Of a stretch of 64,000 nucleotides of DNA, positions 1 to 8,078 are shown piece by piece; the first letter of the stretch is position 1, and the number at the start of each line of letters is the position of its first letter. Position numbers and translations under genes: made by a program. The stretch spans positions 124,001 to 188,000 of the forward strand of contig NZ_ATAO01000217.1 of the NCBI RefSeq assembly GCF_000455825.1, in the 5' to 3' direction. Origin of the DNA: Microbacterium maritypicum MF109 (lineage in GTDB: Bacteria; Actinomycetota; Actinomycetes; Actinomycetales; Microbacteriaceae). The notes under the pieces are model-generated. The model was not told the origin of the DNA. It ran no database searches and saw only the letters and a list, made by a program, of their open reading frames with translations.

Positions 1-1
1 C

Positions 2-982
2 GTGACCGATGTCTCCTTCACCGCCGTGCGCGGAGAGCTTGTCGCCTTCCTCGGTCCCAACGGCGCCGGCAAATCGACGACTCTGCGGATGCTGACCACC
101 CTGATCCCGCCCACCTCCGGCCATGCGCGGGTCGTCGGCCACGACATCCGCTCCGACGCGGCCGGGGTACGCGCACGCATCGGGTATGTCGGTCAGCTCA
201 CGAGCGGTAGCTTCTCGCAGCGCGTACGCGACGAGCTGCTCAGCCAGGGCGCCTTCTACGGCATGTCGCGTCGGGACAGCGCCCGGCGAGCGGACGAGCT
301 CATCGACTCCCTCGATCTCACGTCCTTCGCGACCCGCAGTGTGCAGCAGCTCAGCGGCGGACAGAAGCGCCGACTCGACATCGCGCTCGGACTCATGCAC
401 GCGCCGCCGCTGATCTTCCTCGACGAGCCCTCCACCGGACTCGACCCGCAGAGCCGGGCGAACCTGTGGGAGCACATCTTGGATCTACGCACCCAGCACG
501 GCACGACCGTCTTCCTCACCACGCACTATCTGGAAGAGGCCGACCGCTACGCCGAGCGGGTGATGGTGATGGACAAGGGGCGGATCATCGCCGACGACGA
601 TGCCGACTCCCTCAAGGCGACTCTTGCCGGCGACGTGCTGACCTTCGGATTCGCGGATGCCGCCGAGGCGGCGAGCGCCCGCGCCGTGGTCGCCCGTCTC
701 AGCCCGGCGCCGGTGACCGCGGACGGGCAATCGATCTCCCTCGCCGTGCAGGACGGCGACCGGCTGCTCCCGGTGATCGTGCGCGAACTCGACGCCGCCG
801 GGATCCTGGTCCGTCGGGCCACAGGAGTACCGCCGACGCTCGATGACGTCTTCCTCGCCCTCACCGGCCGCACCCTCCGCGATGCCGGAGAAGGAGCGGA
901 TGCCACGGGCGAAGCATCCGCTCCCGGCACCCCCGAGAACAGCGCCGCCTCCGAGAACCGCACGACAGGAGTCCTCTCATGA
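2..982 (+). CDS. ABC transporter ATP-binding protein, DrrA-like (5' partial)
   Basis: ATPase subunit of a daunorubicin-type (DrrAB) ABC exporter, driving efflux of an unidentified lipophilic compound from the cytoplasmic face of the membrane. Visible motifs are the Walker A GPNGAGKST (residues 18-26 of the visible part), the signature LSGGQ and the Walker B/D-loop LIFLDEPSTGLD, followed by the long C-terminal extension typical of DrrA proteins. The GTG at position 2 is probably internal: family members have about 30 more residues before VSF, so the true start lies outside the window. The ATG of the permease overlaps the TGA of this gene, so the two are translationally coupled. Substrate unknown. 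Confidence 0.9.
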   Translation: MTDVSFTAVRGELVAFLGPNGAGKSTTLRMLTTLIPPTSGHARVVGHDIRSDAAGVRARIGYVGQLTSGSFSQRVRDELLSQGAFYGMSRRDSARRADELIDSLDLTSFATRSVQQLSGGQKRRLDIALGLMHAPPLIFLDEPSTGLDPQSRANLWEHILDLRTQHGTTVFLTTHYLEEADRYAERVMVMDKGRIIADDDADSLKATLAGDVLTFGFADAAEAASARAVVARLSPAPVTADGQSISLAVQDGDRLLPVIVRELDAAGILVRRATGVPPTLDDVFLALTGRTLRDAGEGADATGEASAPGTPENSAASENRTTGVLS

Positions 983-1758
983 TCACCAACGACACCCTCG
1001 TGCGCCCGAACCTCGCGCGCGACACCCGGAACGTGCTGACGCGCGAACTCAAGCCCGTGCTCCGCGACCCGTTCACGCTGATCTTCAGCCTGCTGCAGCC
1101 GCTCATCTTCCTCGGGCTGTTCGCGCCCCTGCTGATCGGCGACTCGGGTCAACCGGCCGGTGAGACGCTGGCGTGGTTCGTGCCGGGCGTGCTGGTGATG
1201 ATCGTGCTGTTCGGCACCGGGTCGACCGGGTCGAACCTGCAGTACGAGATGATGACCGGATCGCACGAGCGCACCCTGGTCGCCCCGCTCGCCCGGTCCT
1301 CGCTGCTGGTCGGACGCGCCCTCAAGGAGATCGCACCGATCGTCGTGCAGGCTCTGGTGATCGTGCTGATCGCCTGGCCGTTCGGATTCGCGGCCGACAT
1401 CCCCGGTCTGCTCATCGGCCTGGCACTGCTTGCCGTGTTCGGAGTGGGTCTCGGCTCGCTGTCGTACTCGCTGGCTCTCGCGACGAAGGATCGGGAGTGG
1501 CTGTTCTGGGGTGTGCAGCAGTCGCTGATCTTCCCGCTGCTGATCCTCTCCGGCATGCTGCTGCCCCTGGACGCGGCACCCGACTGGATGCGGGTCGTCG
1601 CCTCGGTCAACCCGGTCAACTGGGTCGTCCAGGCCGAGCGTGCCCTGTTCGCGGGAGACCTCGGCGATGTCACCGTGTTGTGGGGCTGGGTCTCGGCGCT
1701 CGCCGTCGCGGTCGTCGGACTGATCGTCGGAGTGCGCGCGATCCGTCGCAGCAACTGA
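979..1758 (+). CDS. ABC-2 type permease, DrrB-like
   Basis: Membrane subunit partnering the preceding ATPase. The 259-residue protein has the ABC2_membrane layout: a cytoplasmic N-terminus with RELKPVLRDPFTLIFSLLQP, then about six hydrophobic helices, and the family-typical stretch GMLLPLDAAPDWMR followed by NPVNWVVQAERALF near the C-terminus. It overlaps the ATPase gene by 4 bp. The export substrate cannot be deduced from sequence; DrrAB relatives move drugs, lipids or polyketides. Confidence 0.9.
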   Translation: MITNDTLVRPNLARDTRNVLTRELKPVLRDPFTLIFSLLQPLIFLGLFAPLLIGDSGQPAGETLAWFVPGVLVMIVLFGTGSTGSNLQYEMMTGSHERTLVAPLARSSLLVGRALKEIAPIVVQALVIVLIAWPFGFAADIPGLLIGLALLAVFGVGLGSLSYSLALATKDREWLFWGVQQSLIFPLLILSGMLLPLDAAPDWMRVVASVNPVNWVVQAERALFAGDLGDVTVLWGWVSALAVAVVGLIVGVRAIRRSN

Positions 1759-1787
1759 CCGCGCCCGATGGTGCGCCGCTGCGGGCA

Positions 1788-1872
1788 TGCCGAAACCCAG
1801 ACGCAGTGGCGCATCATCCGCGCGTCGTGGCGCGACACCCCGACGGTGGAACGAAGCGTCTGGGTTTCGGCA
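1788..1872. terminator. Long inverted repeat between convergent genes
   Basis: Arms at 1788-1804 and 1856-1872 are perfect 17-bp complements (TGCCGAAACCCAGACGC and its reverse complement) around a 51-base centre that is itself GC-rich and partly self-complementary. It sits between the 3' ends of the permease and the DUF6716 gene, where a bidirectional terminator is expected. The arms and loop are larger than usual for a terminator, so a small non-autonomous repeat element is an alternative. Confidence 0.5.
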
Positions 1873-1890
1873 GCGCCTGAGGACCGCGGC

Positions 1891-3300
1891 TCAACGGCGC
1901 AGGGAGTCGTCGAACGGGTTCGGCTCCAACGTGTAGTCGGTCAACGCGTCCGCCCAGGTTCCCCCGTCGGCGGGCAGTCGGCGTCCGCGCACCGCGGCCA
2001 GCGCTCGGGTCGCCGGCGCGCCCATGGCCAGCGCCACCGTCCCTCGTATCGTGCGATCCTCCGCGCCGAGCACACTCGCCCGATGCCAGGCCTCGTGCAG
2101 TGATCCGCCGCGGGCCGACGGCACCCGCCGCGCCGGCAGTGCCCCGGAACGCCGCAGCGCCACGAGCTGCTCGACCCGCTCCCACCACGTCGACTCGCCA
2201 TCGGGGTGGAAGTAGTTGTCGCGCAGCCAGTCAGGGTGCGGATGCCGGAAGCGCCCCGCCACGACCTCGCTACGACCGCCGAGCAGCCCGCTTCCCACGA
2301 ACACCGTGTTCAGCAGGTTCTTGCTCACCCCGAACGCGTCGAGGGCGATCACGGGCACACCGAGAGCCGTGGCCTCGATGGCGGCGGTGGAGCTCACCGT
2401 GACGAGGCCCGCGGCCGTCTCGAGCGCGGTGCTCATCGAGTCGTAGGAGAAGACGAGATTCGGCGGCAGGCGCGACGGCAGCAGCCCCGCATACGGTTCG
2501 CGCTCGAGGTGGGTCTCCGACTCCCCCGGCCGCGAACGCAGCTTCACCACCACACGGCGACCCGGCTCGGCCTCGGCCGCCCGCACGAGCATGGCCGCGA
2601 TCTCGGCCCGCTGGTCTTTCGCGAGCGGAACGAGGGCCTGCGCGGCGAAGACGACGTCGGTCGCCGGTGGCTTGACCGGGGCAGGCCGCGGAGGGCGCTC
2701 GGCGACCGCGACGCCACCGCCCCGCGCGGCAAGACCGGCTCGCCGACCCGCCACCGCATCGATGCCGACGCGCTCCGGACGCAGCATGCGCTGCCGCCGC
2801 CGGGCGAACGGGAGGGTGGCGAGCGCCGCCGGCGTCTGCACCCCGATGCGGCGGCCGAGTTCTTCGAAGGCCCGCACCTCCCTGTGGGAATGCACGACCA
2901 GCAGATCGGTGTGGCGGCGATAATCCAGCGCCCCGCGCTGGGCGGGGATCGCCATGCCGGGCAGTCCCGAGACCGTGACCGGTCGATGCTCCAACGCGTC
3001 GATCACGCGTCCCATCAGCCGCACGAACGGTCCGCGCCCCGCGAGCAGGACCACGTCGGGGCGCTGTCCGGCCAGCCAGGCCTCCGTCTGCGCGAACCCG
3101 ATGCGGGTGACGTCATCCGGTCTGAGCGTCGTGCCGGCGAGAGCCGTGCGCTGCTGCTCGGCGCTGGCCGTGAGCGGTGTGCGCACGAGCAGCAGGTGCG
3201 GGCGCACACCCGGCACGGAACCGAGAAGGGAGGCGGCCCACTTCACGAACGAGTCGGCATCCGCGATGGCGACGACGCGGATGCCGGTGGCCGCCGTCAT
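1891..3300 (-). CDS. DUF6716-type putative glycosyltransferase
   Basis: Last gene of the sialic-acid-like glycan operon. The start at 3300 (MTAATGIRVVAIADADSF) overlaps the NeuB stop by 4 bp, so the longer reading frame upstream is not used. The 469-residue protein resembles GT-B glycosyltransferases: an N-terminal half with a chain-like Rossmann pattern (VVAIADADSFVKWAASLL, PDVVLLAGRGPF) and a C-terminal half with LVTVSSTAAIEATALGVPVIAL, a nucleotide-sugar-binding type segment also seen in polysaccharide transferases. I match it to DUF6716 from memory. A role in building or modifying the same surface glycan as the neighbours is inferred from the operon. The acceptor is unknown. Confidence 0.7.
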   Translation of the reverse strand: MTAATGIRVVAIADADSFVKWAASLLGSVPGVRPHLLLVRTPLTASAEQQRTALAGTTLRPDDVTRIGFAQTEAWLAGQRPDVVLLAGRGPFVRLMGRVIDALEHRPVTVSGLPGMAIPAQRGALDYRRHTDLLVVHSHREVRAFEELGRRIGVQTPAALATLPFARRRQRMLRPERVGIDAVAGRRAGLAARGGGVAVAERPPRPAPVKPPATDVVFAAQALVPLAKDQRAEIAAMLVRAAEAEPGRRVVVKLRSRPGESETHLEREPYAGLLPSRLPPNLVFSYDSMSTALETAAGLVTVSSTAAIEATALGVPVIALDAFGVSKNLLNTVFVGSGLLGGRSEVVAGRFRHPHPDWLRDNYFHPDGESTWWERVEQLVALRRSGALPARRVPSARGGSLHEAWHRASVLGAEDRTIRGTVALAMGAPATRALAAVRGRRLPADGGTWADALTDYTLEPNPFDDSLRR

Positions 3301-4169
3301 GCCGGAACGCGGCGCAGCTTCGCCATCGGCGCACGCTCGCTGTCGAACACCCGCTTGACTCCGTCGCCGGTCGCACGCTCGATCACACGGATGTCGCGTA
3401 CGAGGTGCTCGAGGCCCGTCGGCTCGAGCGAGGCCGCATGGTCGGATCCCCACATCGTGCGGTCCAGGGTGATGTGGCGCTCGACAGCGACGGCTCCGAT
3501 GGCCACGGCGGCGAGAGAGATCTGCAGTCCGCGCTCATGACCCGAGTAGCCGACGGGCACGCCGGGATAGCGGTCGCGCAGCGTCGCGATCACCCGCAGG
3601 TTCGCCTCTTCCGGCTCCAGCGGGTAGGTCGACGTCGCATGCATGAGGACCACCCGATCGGTGCCGAGCGTGTCGAGCGCCCGGTCGATCTGCTCGATGG
3701 TCGACATGCCGGTGGAGAGGATCACGGGCTTGCCGGTCTCCCGCAGCGCGATCAGCAGTTCGGTGTCGGTGAGGCTGGCCGAGGCGACCTTGTGGGCCAC
3801 CACGTTCAACTCTTCGAGGAACGCGACGCTGGGAACGTCCCACGGCGAGGCGAACCAGTCCAGGCCGAGCATCGTGGCGTGGTCGCCGATCTCGACGTAC
3901 TCGTCGCGCCCGAACTCGACACGACGGCGGTAGTCGAGGTAGCTCATCACACCCCAGGGCGTCTCGCGCGGAACGTCGCGCATGTGCTCCGGCGTCGAGA
4001 TCTCCGGAGTGCGCTTCTGGAACTTCACGGCATCGGCACCGGCTCGGGCCGCGACGTCGATGAGCTTCTTCGCGATGTCGACGTCGCCGTTGTGGTTCAG
4101 GCCGATCTCTGCGATGACGTAGGCAGGACGCCCTCCGCCGATCACTCGTGAGCCGATGCTGACAGTCAT
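3297..4169 (-). CDS. N-acetylneuraminate synthase family protein (NeuB-like)
   Basis: Condenses phosphoenolpyruvate with a hexosamine-type sugar to give a nine-carbon nonulosonic acid (sialic, legionaminic or Kdn-like). The NeuB barrel motifs are present: AEIGLNHNGD (20-29), KFQKR (49-53), ASPWD, STGMS, and the late GYSGHE metal/substrate segment. At 290 residues it ends shortly after the barrel, so the C-terminal SAF (antifreeze-like) domain of classical NeuB, about 60 residues, is missing. The gene lies between the CMP-transferase/phosphatase fusion and the DUF6716 protein, and overlaps the latter by 4 bp. A GGAGG Shine-Dalgarno precedes the ATG. The exact sugar made cannot be read from sequence. 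Confidence 0.88.
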   Translation of the reverse strand: MTVSIGSRVIGGGRPAYVIAEIGLNHNGDVDIAKKLIDVAARAGADAVKFQKRTPEISTPEHMRDVPRETPWGVMSYLDYRRRVEFGRDEYVEIGDHATMLGLDWFASPWDVPSVAFLEELNVVAHKVASASLTDTELLIALRETGKPVILSTGMSTIEQIDRALDTLGTDRVVLMHATSTYPLEPEEANLRVIATLRDRYPGVPVGYSGHERGLQISLAAVAIGAVAVERHITLDRTMWGSDHAASLEPTGLEHLVRDIRVIERATGDGVKRVFDSERAPMAKLRRVPA

Positions 4170-4262
4170 GATTCCTCCGGTGTTCGAGCGTTGGTGCTAC
4201 CCCTCCTTCCTGGATACGGGCCGAGGATGAACACCGGGCGACCGCCGGGTTACCGGCATCGG

Positions 4263-5423
4263 TCAGCTCGACAACACCCGCTCGATCAGCTCCCGCACCG
4301 CACCCTCTCCACCTCTGCGACGCAGCACGACACGGGCCTCTTCGATCACCAGCGGATGCGCGTTCGCGACCGCGACCGGCCACCCCACGATCCGCATCGC
4401 CGGCAGGTCGTTGACGTCGTTGCCGAGGTAGGCGATGTCGCCGAGAGGCACCTCGTTGTCGCGCGCCCAGTTGCGCAGCGCCGTCTCCTTGTCGTCGATG
4501 CCGTGCAGCACGGGGACCCTGAGCTTGTCGGCGCGAGCGCGGACCACCGGATTCACCTCGGTCGACAGGATCAGCAGCGGCACGCCGGCTCGGCGCAGCA
4601 GGGCGACGCCCATGCCGTCCTCCCGGCTGACCCGCACCCGTTCACCGCCGTCGGCGTCGATGATCGCGGTGTCGTCGGTGTGCACGCCGTCGAAGTCGGT
4701 GACGACCGCGCGGACCACGATGGGCGTGGGGGCCTCGTGCAGGCGGGCGAGCGCACGGGCGACGCGGAGTTGATCCGCATCGTCGATCTCGATCGCCGTC
4801 CACTCCGGCACCGCCGCGATGCGGGTCCTGCCGAAGAAGCGGTGCCTGTTCTCGCGGAAGCCCGCGGCACGGAACACATAGAACGCGCCGGTCTCGAGGT
4901 GGTGCGGCTCGCGGTCCTGTCGGCGCGGGCGGTGCGCGGCTTCGTGGTTGATCGCCACCGCCTCGCTCCCCTCCCCTTCCCGCCACAGGAACGCATAGGT
5001 CTCGTGAGCCGAGAAGACGCTGTCGGCGCGGTCGGCGCGGATCTCCTCCACGGCGTCAGCGAGCGCATCGCTCGGGATGAACGGCGAGGTCGCCTGCAGG
5101 AACGCCACGATGCCGACGGCGGCTCCGTTCACCTCGAGGTCGTCCAATGCATGCAGGATCGCGCTCTCCGAGGTCGCGGTGTCACCGGAGAGCGCCGCGG
5201 GGCGACGGACCACCCGCGCGCCGGCCGACGTCGCCACCGCAGCGATCTCGTCATCGTCTGTCGAGACGACGACCAGATCGATGCCGGGTGCGGCGGCCGC
5301 GGCGCGGACCGCACGCTCGACCAGGGGCACACCGCCGACGCGCTGCAGGTTCTTGCGTGGCACCTGCTTCGATCCCCCGCGCGCCGGGATGATCGCCACC
5401 GTGAGGGGCTTCCGCTCGTCCAT
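4263..5423 (-). CDS. Acylneuraminate cytidylyltransferase fused to a KdsC-like HAD phosphatase
   Basis: Bifunctional protein of 386 residues. The N-terminal half activates a nonulosonic acid with CTP (IIPARGGSKQVPRKN at 11-25, SGDTATSES, FLQATSPF). The C-terminal half is a HAD phosphatase of the KdsC/YrbI type: VVTDFDGVHTDD with nucleophile D243 and D245, LSTE, and YLGNDVNDLP near residue 335. Such a phosphatase would remove phosphate from a nonulosonate 9-phosphate before activation. The start at 5423 was chosen because GAGGA lies 8 bases upstream; an ATG at 5453 that overlaps the upstream stop (ATGA) is an alternative. It is coupled to the polysialyltransferase-family gene upstream. Confidence 0.9.
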   Translation of the reverse strand: MDERKPLTVAIIPARGGSKQVPRKNLQRVGGVPLVERAVRAAAAAPGIDLVVVSTDDDEIAAVATSAGARVVRRPAALSGDTATSESAILHALDDLEVNGAAVGIVAFLQATSPFIPSDALADAVEEIRADRADSVFSAHETYAFLWREGEGSEAVAINHEAAHRPRRQDREPHHLETGAFYVFRAAGFRENRHRFFGRTRIAAVPEWTAIEIDDADQLRVARALARLHEAPTPIVVRAVVTDFDGVHTDDTAIIDADGGERVRVSREDGMGVALLRRAGVPLLILSTEVNPVVRARADKLRVPVLHGIDDKETALRNWARDNEVPLGDIAYLGNDVNDLPAMRIVGWPVAVANAHPLVIEEARVVLRRRGGEGAVRELIERVLSS

Positions 5424-5449
5424 CGTCCACATCCTCGTCGTCGCCATCG

Positions 5450-6796
5450 TCATCGTCCGCGTAGCGCCCGCCACGCACGCCCTGCCCGCCTCCTGGCCCC
5501 GAGGGCGTGAAGGCGCCACTCCTCGATCCTGCCCACTCCCCCGGCAGGACGCAGCGCACGACGCAGGGCGTTCTCCGCCGGCGCACCGGGCAGCCGCAGC
5601 TCGGCGAGCCGTCGGGGCGTGAAGTACCGAGCACGCTCGTCGGCGTCGAGGCCACGCAGCAGTTCCTCGGCCCGACCCCGCAGGTGGCCGGCGATCTCCG
5701 GCTGCATCGCATAGCCGACCGCGTCGATGAGCAGCTGCAGTCGGGCAGGATCGGCATAGGGCGAGTCCTCACGCGTGAGGGCGTCGACCAGGGTGACGGG
5801 AATCCGGTTGCTGTTCTCGAAAGGCGTCAGGGCGGCCAGCACGGTGTCGTTTCCCGCCGAACCGATCGCCCGGCCGAAGAGCGCATGCACGGTCGGCAGC
5901 GCGGTGGAGAACCCGGCGACCACCGCCACCGCGTCCAGTCGCTCGGCGAGCAGTTCCGCGGGGAGGGGGCCGCGATACTCCTCGAAGTCGATGCCGCGAC
6001 GGGCCGCTGCCCCTTCGACGGCGGCGGTCACCAGCGGCGGAGCGGCCGGATGCGGTTTGAACACGATGCACTGCGGTCCCCACTGCGCCGCGCGGTCGAC
6101 CAGGCGCGTCTGCAGATCGATCTCGGCAGCCGCCGTCATCAGTCCGAGCGCCGACAGATACTGTCCGAGCACGAGCACCGTCGGACCGGCCTCGTCCCGA
6201 GGCTCGGGGGAACCGGCATCCGTCTCGCGCAGGGCGGCGGCGAACACCCGCGGCGGCACCGGCACGACCTGTGCACCGGGTGACCCGACGAGCGGTCGGA
6301 CCCCCGGTACGACATCGGCGTAGACGACCTGTTCGATGCGTGCGGCGACGGAGTAGGGGATCCGCACCCGCATCGGCGAGTACGTCATCAGACCATCGCC
6401 GATGATCGTGATGCGCGCCTGCGGGAACAACGCCATCAGTGTGCGGGCCGGCGCGACCTGCGGACTCTGCACGAACAGTTCGAGATCGTGAGGATCCAGA
6501 TCCCACGCGCGTGCGAACAGCCGCTCCAGCATCGGCAGGTCGGAATCGGCCGGCTCCCACGAACTCGGATGCATGGGCCCGAGCAGGTCTTCCCACGGCT
6601 CGATACGGTCGAACCGCGCACGCAGAGATCCGAGCGCCGGGTCGTGCGCGATCCCGACCACCGTCTCGGGCACTCGAGACGAGGTGAAGGGAACCAGGAG
6701 GCGCTCGCCGACGGACGCGTCGAGGAGTCCGGAATCGATCCCGGCGACGGCCGTCACCAGGCCATAGGCGCTGTGGAGCGCGAAGATCTGCGTCAT
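5450..6796 (-). CDS. Polysialyltransferase-family glycosyltransferase
   Basis: Predicted cytoplasmic or membrane-associated GT-B enzyme that would transfer CMP-activated nonulosonic acid to a growing polymer. The 448-residue protein carries the features of the alpha-2,8-polysialyltransferase family: a central KPHP (247-250) corresponding to the HP motif, GFSTALPT (295-302) corresponding to the SS/ST motif, and IIGDG (131-135) at the acidic-glycine motif position. It sits directly upstream of the CMP-sialate synthetase fusion and overlaps the GT2 gene by 4 bp. Specificity (sialyl, other nonulosonic or Kdo-like) is not determinable here. Confidence 0.8.
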   Translation of the reverse strand: MTQIFALHSAYGLVTAVAGIDSGLLDASVGERLLVPFTSSRVPETVVGIAHDPALGSLRARFDRIEPWEDLLGPMHPSSWEPADSDLPMLERLFARAWDLDPHDLELFVQSPQVAPARTLMALFPQARITIIGDGLMTYSPMRVRIPYSVAARIEQVVYADVVPGVRPLVGSPGAQVVPVPPRVFAAALRETDAGSPEPRDEAGPTVLVLGQYLSALGLMTAAAEIDLQTRLVDRAAQWGPQCIVFKPHPAAPPLVTAAVEGAAARRGIDFEEYRGPLPAELLAERLDAVAVVAGFSTALPTVHALFGRAIGSAGNDTVLAALTPFENSNRIPVTLVDALTREDSPYADPARLQLLIDAVGYAMQPEIAGHLRGRAEELLRGLDADERARYFTPRRLAELRLPGAPAENALRRALRPAGGVGRIEEWRLHALGARRRAGRAWRALRGR

Positions 6797-7773
6797 GCCG
6801 CACTCCCTGCCTGTCGGAGGATGCGCGCGAGCACGCGGCGGCGCGGCCCGTCGAAGCGCCCCAGCACCGCAGTCACCTCATCAGTGGGGAGCCGGCGGAG
6901 CATGTCGCGGATCCCGGATCGCATCTCCGTGCGCAGCTGTGGGCTCATCCGCCGTGCGCGCACGAGGTGGTGGGAGCTGAGGGCGAGTGCGGTCCAGACG
7001 ACCTTGGGCAGGAAGCGCTCCGCCTCCGCGTCCTGCTCGACCACTGAGACGACCTCATTCATGGCCCTGGCGAAGTCGAGTTGCCGCCGATCGTGCACCT
7101 GTGTCAGCGATGTGGCGACGCCTCGGCGGTAGAGCAGGGCAGGCGCATCGACCACAGCGAACGCTCGGGCCTGCAGGTGCAGTCGCCAGATCCAAGGACG
7201 GTCCTCCGCTGTGAACAGGCCCTCCGGGAACGCCGCGAGACCGCTGTCGATGATCCGGCGGTGGAAGAGCCCTGCCCAGGCGTAGGGATAGTCGACCATC
7301 GTCGACTCGTTCTCGGGCAGGATCGCCTCTCGCGGCGGTGTCACCCGCTCCCGCCACGGGTGCGGTGCGCGGACGAGCGCCCGCTGTCCGTCGGTCACCG
7401 TGACGTGGTCGGTGCGCACGAAGTCGCAGCCGAGCTCCCGCATACGCGACAGCAGTACCTCGAGCCGCCGCGGCTGCATCCAGTCGTCGCCGTCCAGGAA
7501 GCAGAAGGCGTCGCCCTCGACATGCGCGAGGCCTTGGTTGCGGGCCGTCGCGAGCCCGCGCGCCGTCGGATTCCGGAGCACCTCGGCGTGATCGAAGCAC
7601 TGCGCGTACTTCTGCATGAGCTCGCCGGTGTCGTCGCGGGACCCGTCGTCGATGGCCACGAGCTTGACCGCTCCGGCATCGTCGAACTGGCGGGTGAGCG
7701 TTTCGAGCGTCGTCCCGATGTACTCGCCGGCGTCTTTCGCGGGCAGGATGACGGTGACGAAGGGTGTGCGCAC
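6793..7773 (-). CDS. Glycosyltransferase family 2 protein
   Basis: First gene of the glycan operon. The GT-A fold is clear: VTVILPAKDAGEYI at the N-terminus, the donor-binding DDG at 42-44, and DGDD (94-97) as the metal-binding DXD equivalent, then EDRPW as the likely catalytic-base region. Length is 326 residues with the GTG start at 7773; GGGAG lies 4 bases upstream. The open frame runs further upstream, but that extension is arginine/serine-rich, lacks family similarity and crosses a dyad-rich intergenic region, so it was not used. Probably adds the priming or linking sugar on which the nonulosonic polymer is built (inference from position). Confidence 0.88.
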   Translation of the reverse strand: MRTPFVTVILPAKDAGEYIGTTLETLTRQFDDAGAVKLVAIDDGSRDDTGELMQKYAQCFDHAEVLRNPTARGLATARNQGLAHVEGDAFCFLDGDDWMQPRRLEVLLSRMRELGCDFVRTDHVTVTDGQRALVRAPHPWRERVTPPREAILPENESTMVDYPYAWAGLFHRRIIDSGLAAFPEGLFTAEDRPWIWRLHLQARAFAVVDAPALLYRRGVATSLTQVHDRRQLDFARAMNEVVSVVEQDAEAERFLPKVVWTALALSSHHLVRARRMSPQLRTEMRSGIRDMLRRLPTDEVTAVLGRFDGPRRRVLARILRQAGSAA

Positions 7774-7925
7774 AGGACTCCCGGAGACGGACGGTGTCCG
7801 GGAATGGTGCCAGGCGGTCGTTGCCGGATGGCGACGCGGAGGTGAACGATGGGTGTCCACGGAGACGAGCACTGAGGTGTGGTCCCGCACCCGAACGGAA
7901 CCACACCTCCCAGTGCATCGCACTG

Positions 7926-7944
7926 CCGAACGTGACACGTTCGG
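7926..7944. promoter_or_regulatory. Candidate operator, 19-bp palindrome
   Basis: CCGAACGTG and CACGTTCGG are perfect 9-bp half-sites around a single A. The one-base centre is too short for an RNA hairpin loop, so a binding site for a dimeric DNA-binding protein is the better reading. It lies 153 bp upstream of the GT2 start and 134 bp upstream of the divergent gene. The regulator is not identifiable. Confidence 0.5.
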
Positions 7945-8062
7945 GATGCAGGATCGCAGATACGACCCCGCGGGCCACGGGGTCGTCTGACCCCCATCAG
8001 ACTCCCCCGAGACGTTCTTCGTCGTCGCATTCGTTCCCAGAGACGAAATCGACCTCCGGTAA

Positions 8063-8068
8063 CATAAT
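8063..8068 (+). promoter_or_regulatory. Possible -10 element (CATAAT)
   Basis: CATAAT ends 10 bases before the ATG at 8079, so transcription would start within a few bases of the initiation codon. No Shine-Dalgarno is present. No clear -35 was found. Confidence 0.35.
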
Positions 8069-8078
8069 ACATGCCAGC

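Larger units (their letters stand above)
7774..8078. other. 305-bp divergent intergenic region rich in dyads
   Basis: Gap between the GT2 gene and the divergent unknown gene. It contains three closely spaced inverted repeats: 7870-7915 (AGGTGTGGT paired with ACCACACCT, with outer CACTG/CAGTG), 7926-7944 (CCGAACGTG-A-CACGTTCGG, a 19-bp near-continuous palindrome) and 7962-7986 (ACGACCCCG, 7-base loop, CGGGGTCGT). A CATAAT hexamer near 8063 could serve the rightward gene. No convincing coding sequence was found. Confidence 0.7.

Noticed and set aside
2..4. GTG at position 2 as true start of the DrrA-like gene
   Set aside because: Family members have about 30 more residues upstream; the gene is cut by the window edge.
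4170..4262. Possible small ORF behind the GGAAGGAGGGG sequence before neuB
   Set aside because: No ATG, GTG or TTG at a suitable distance from this purine run on the minus strand.
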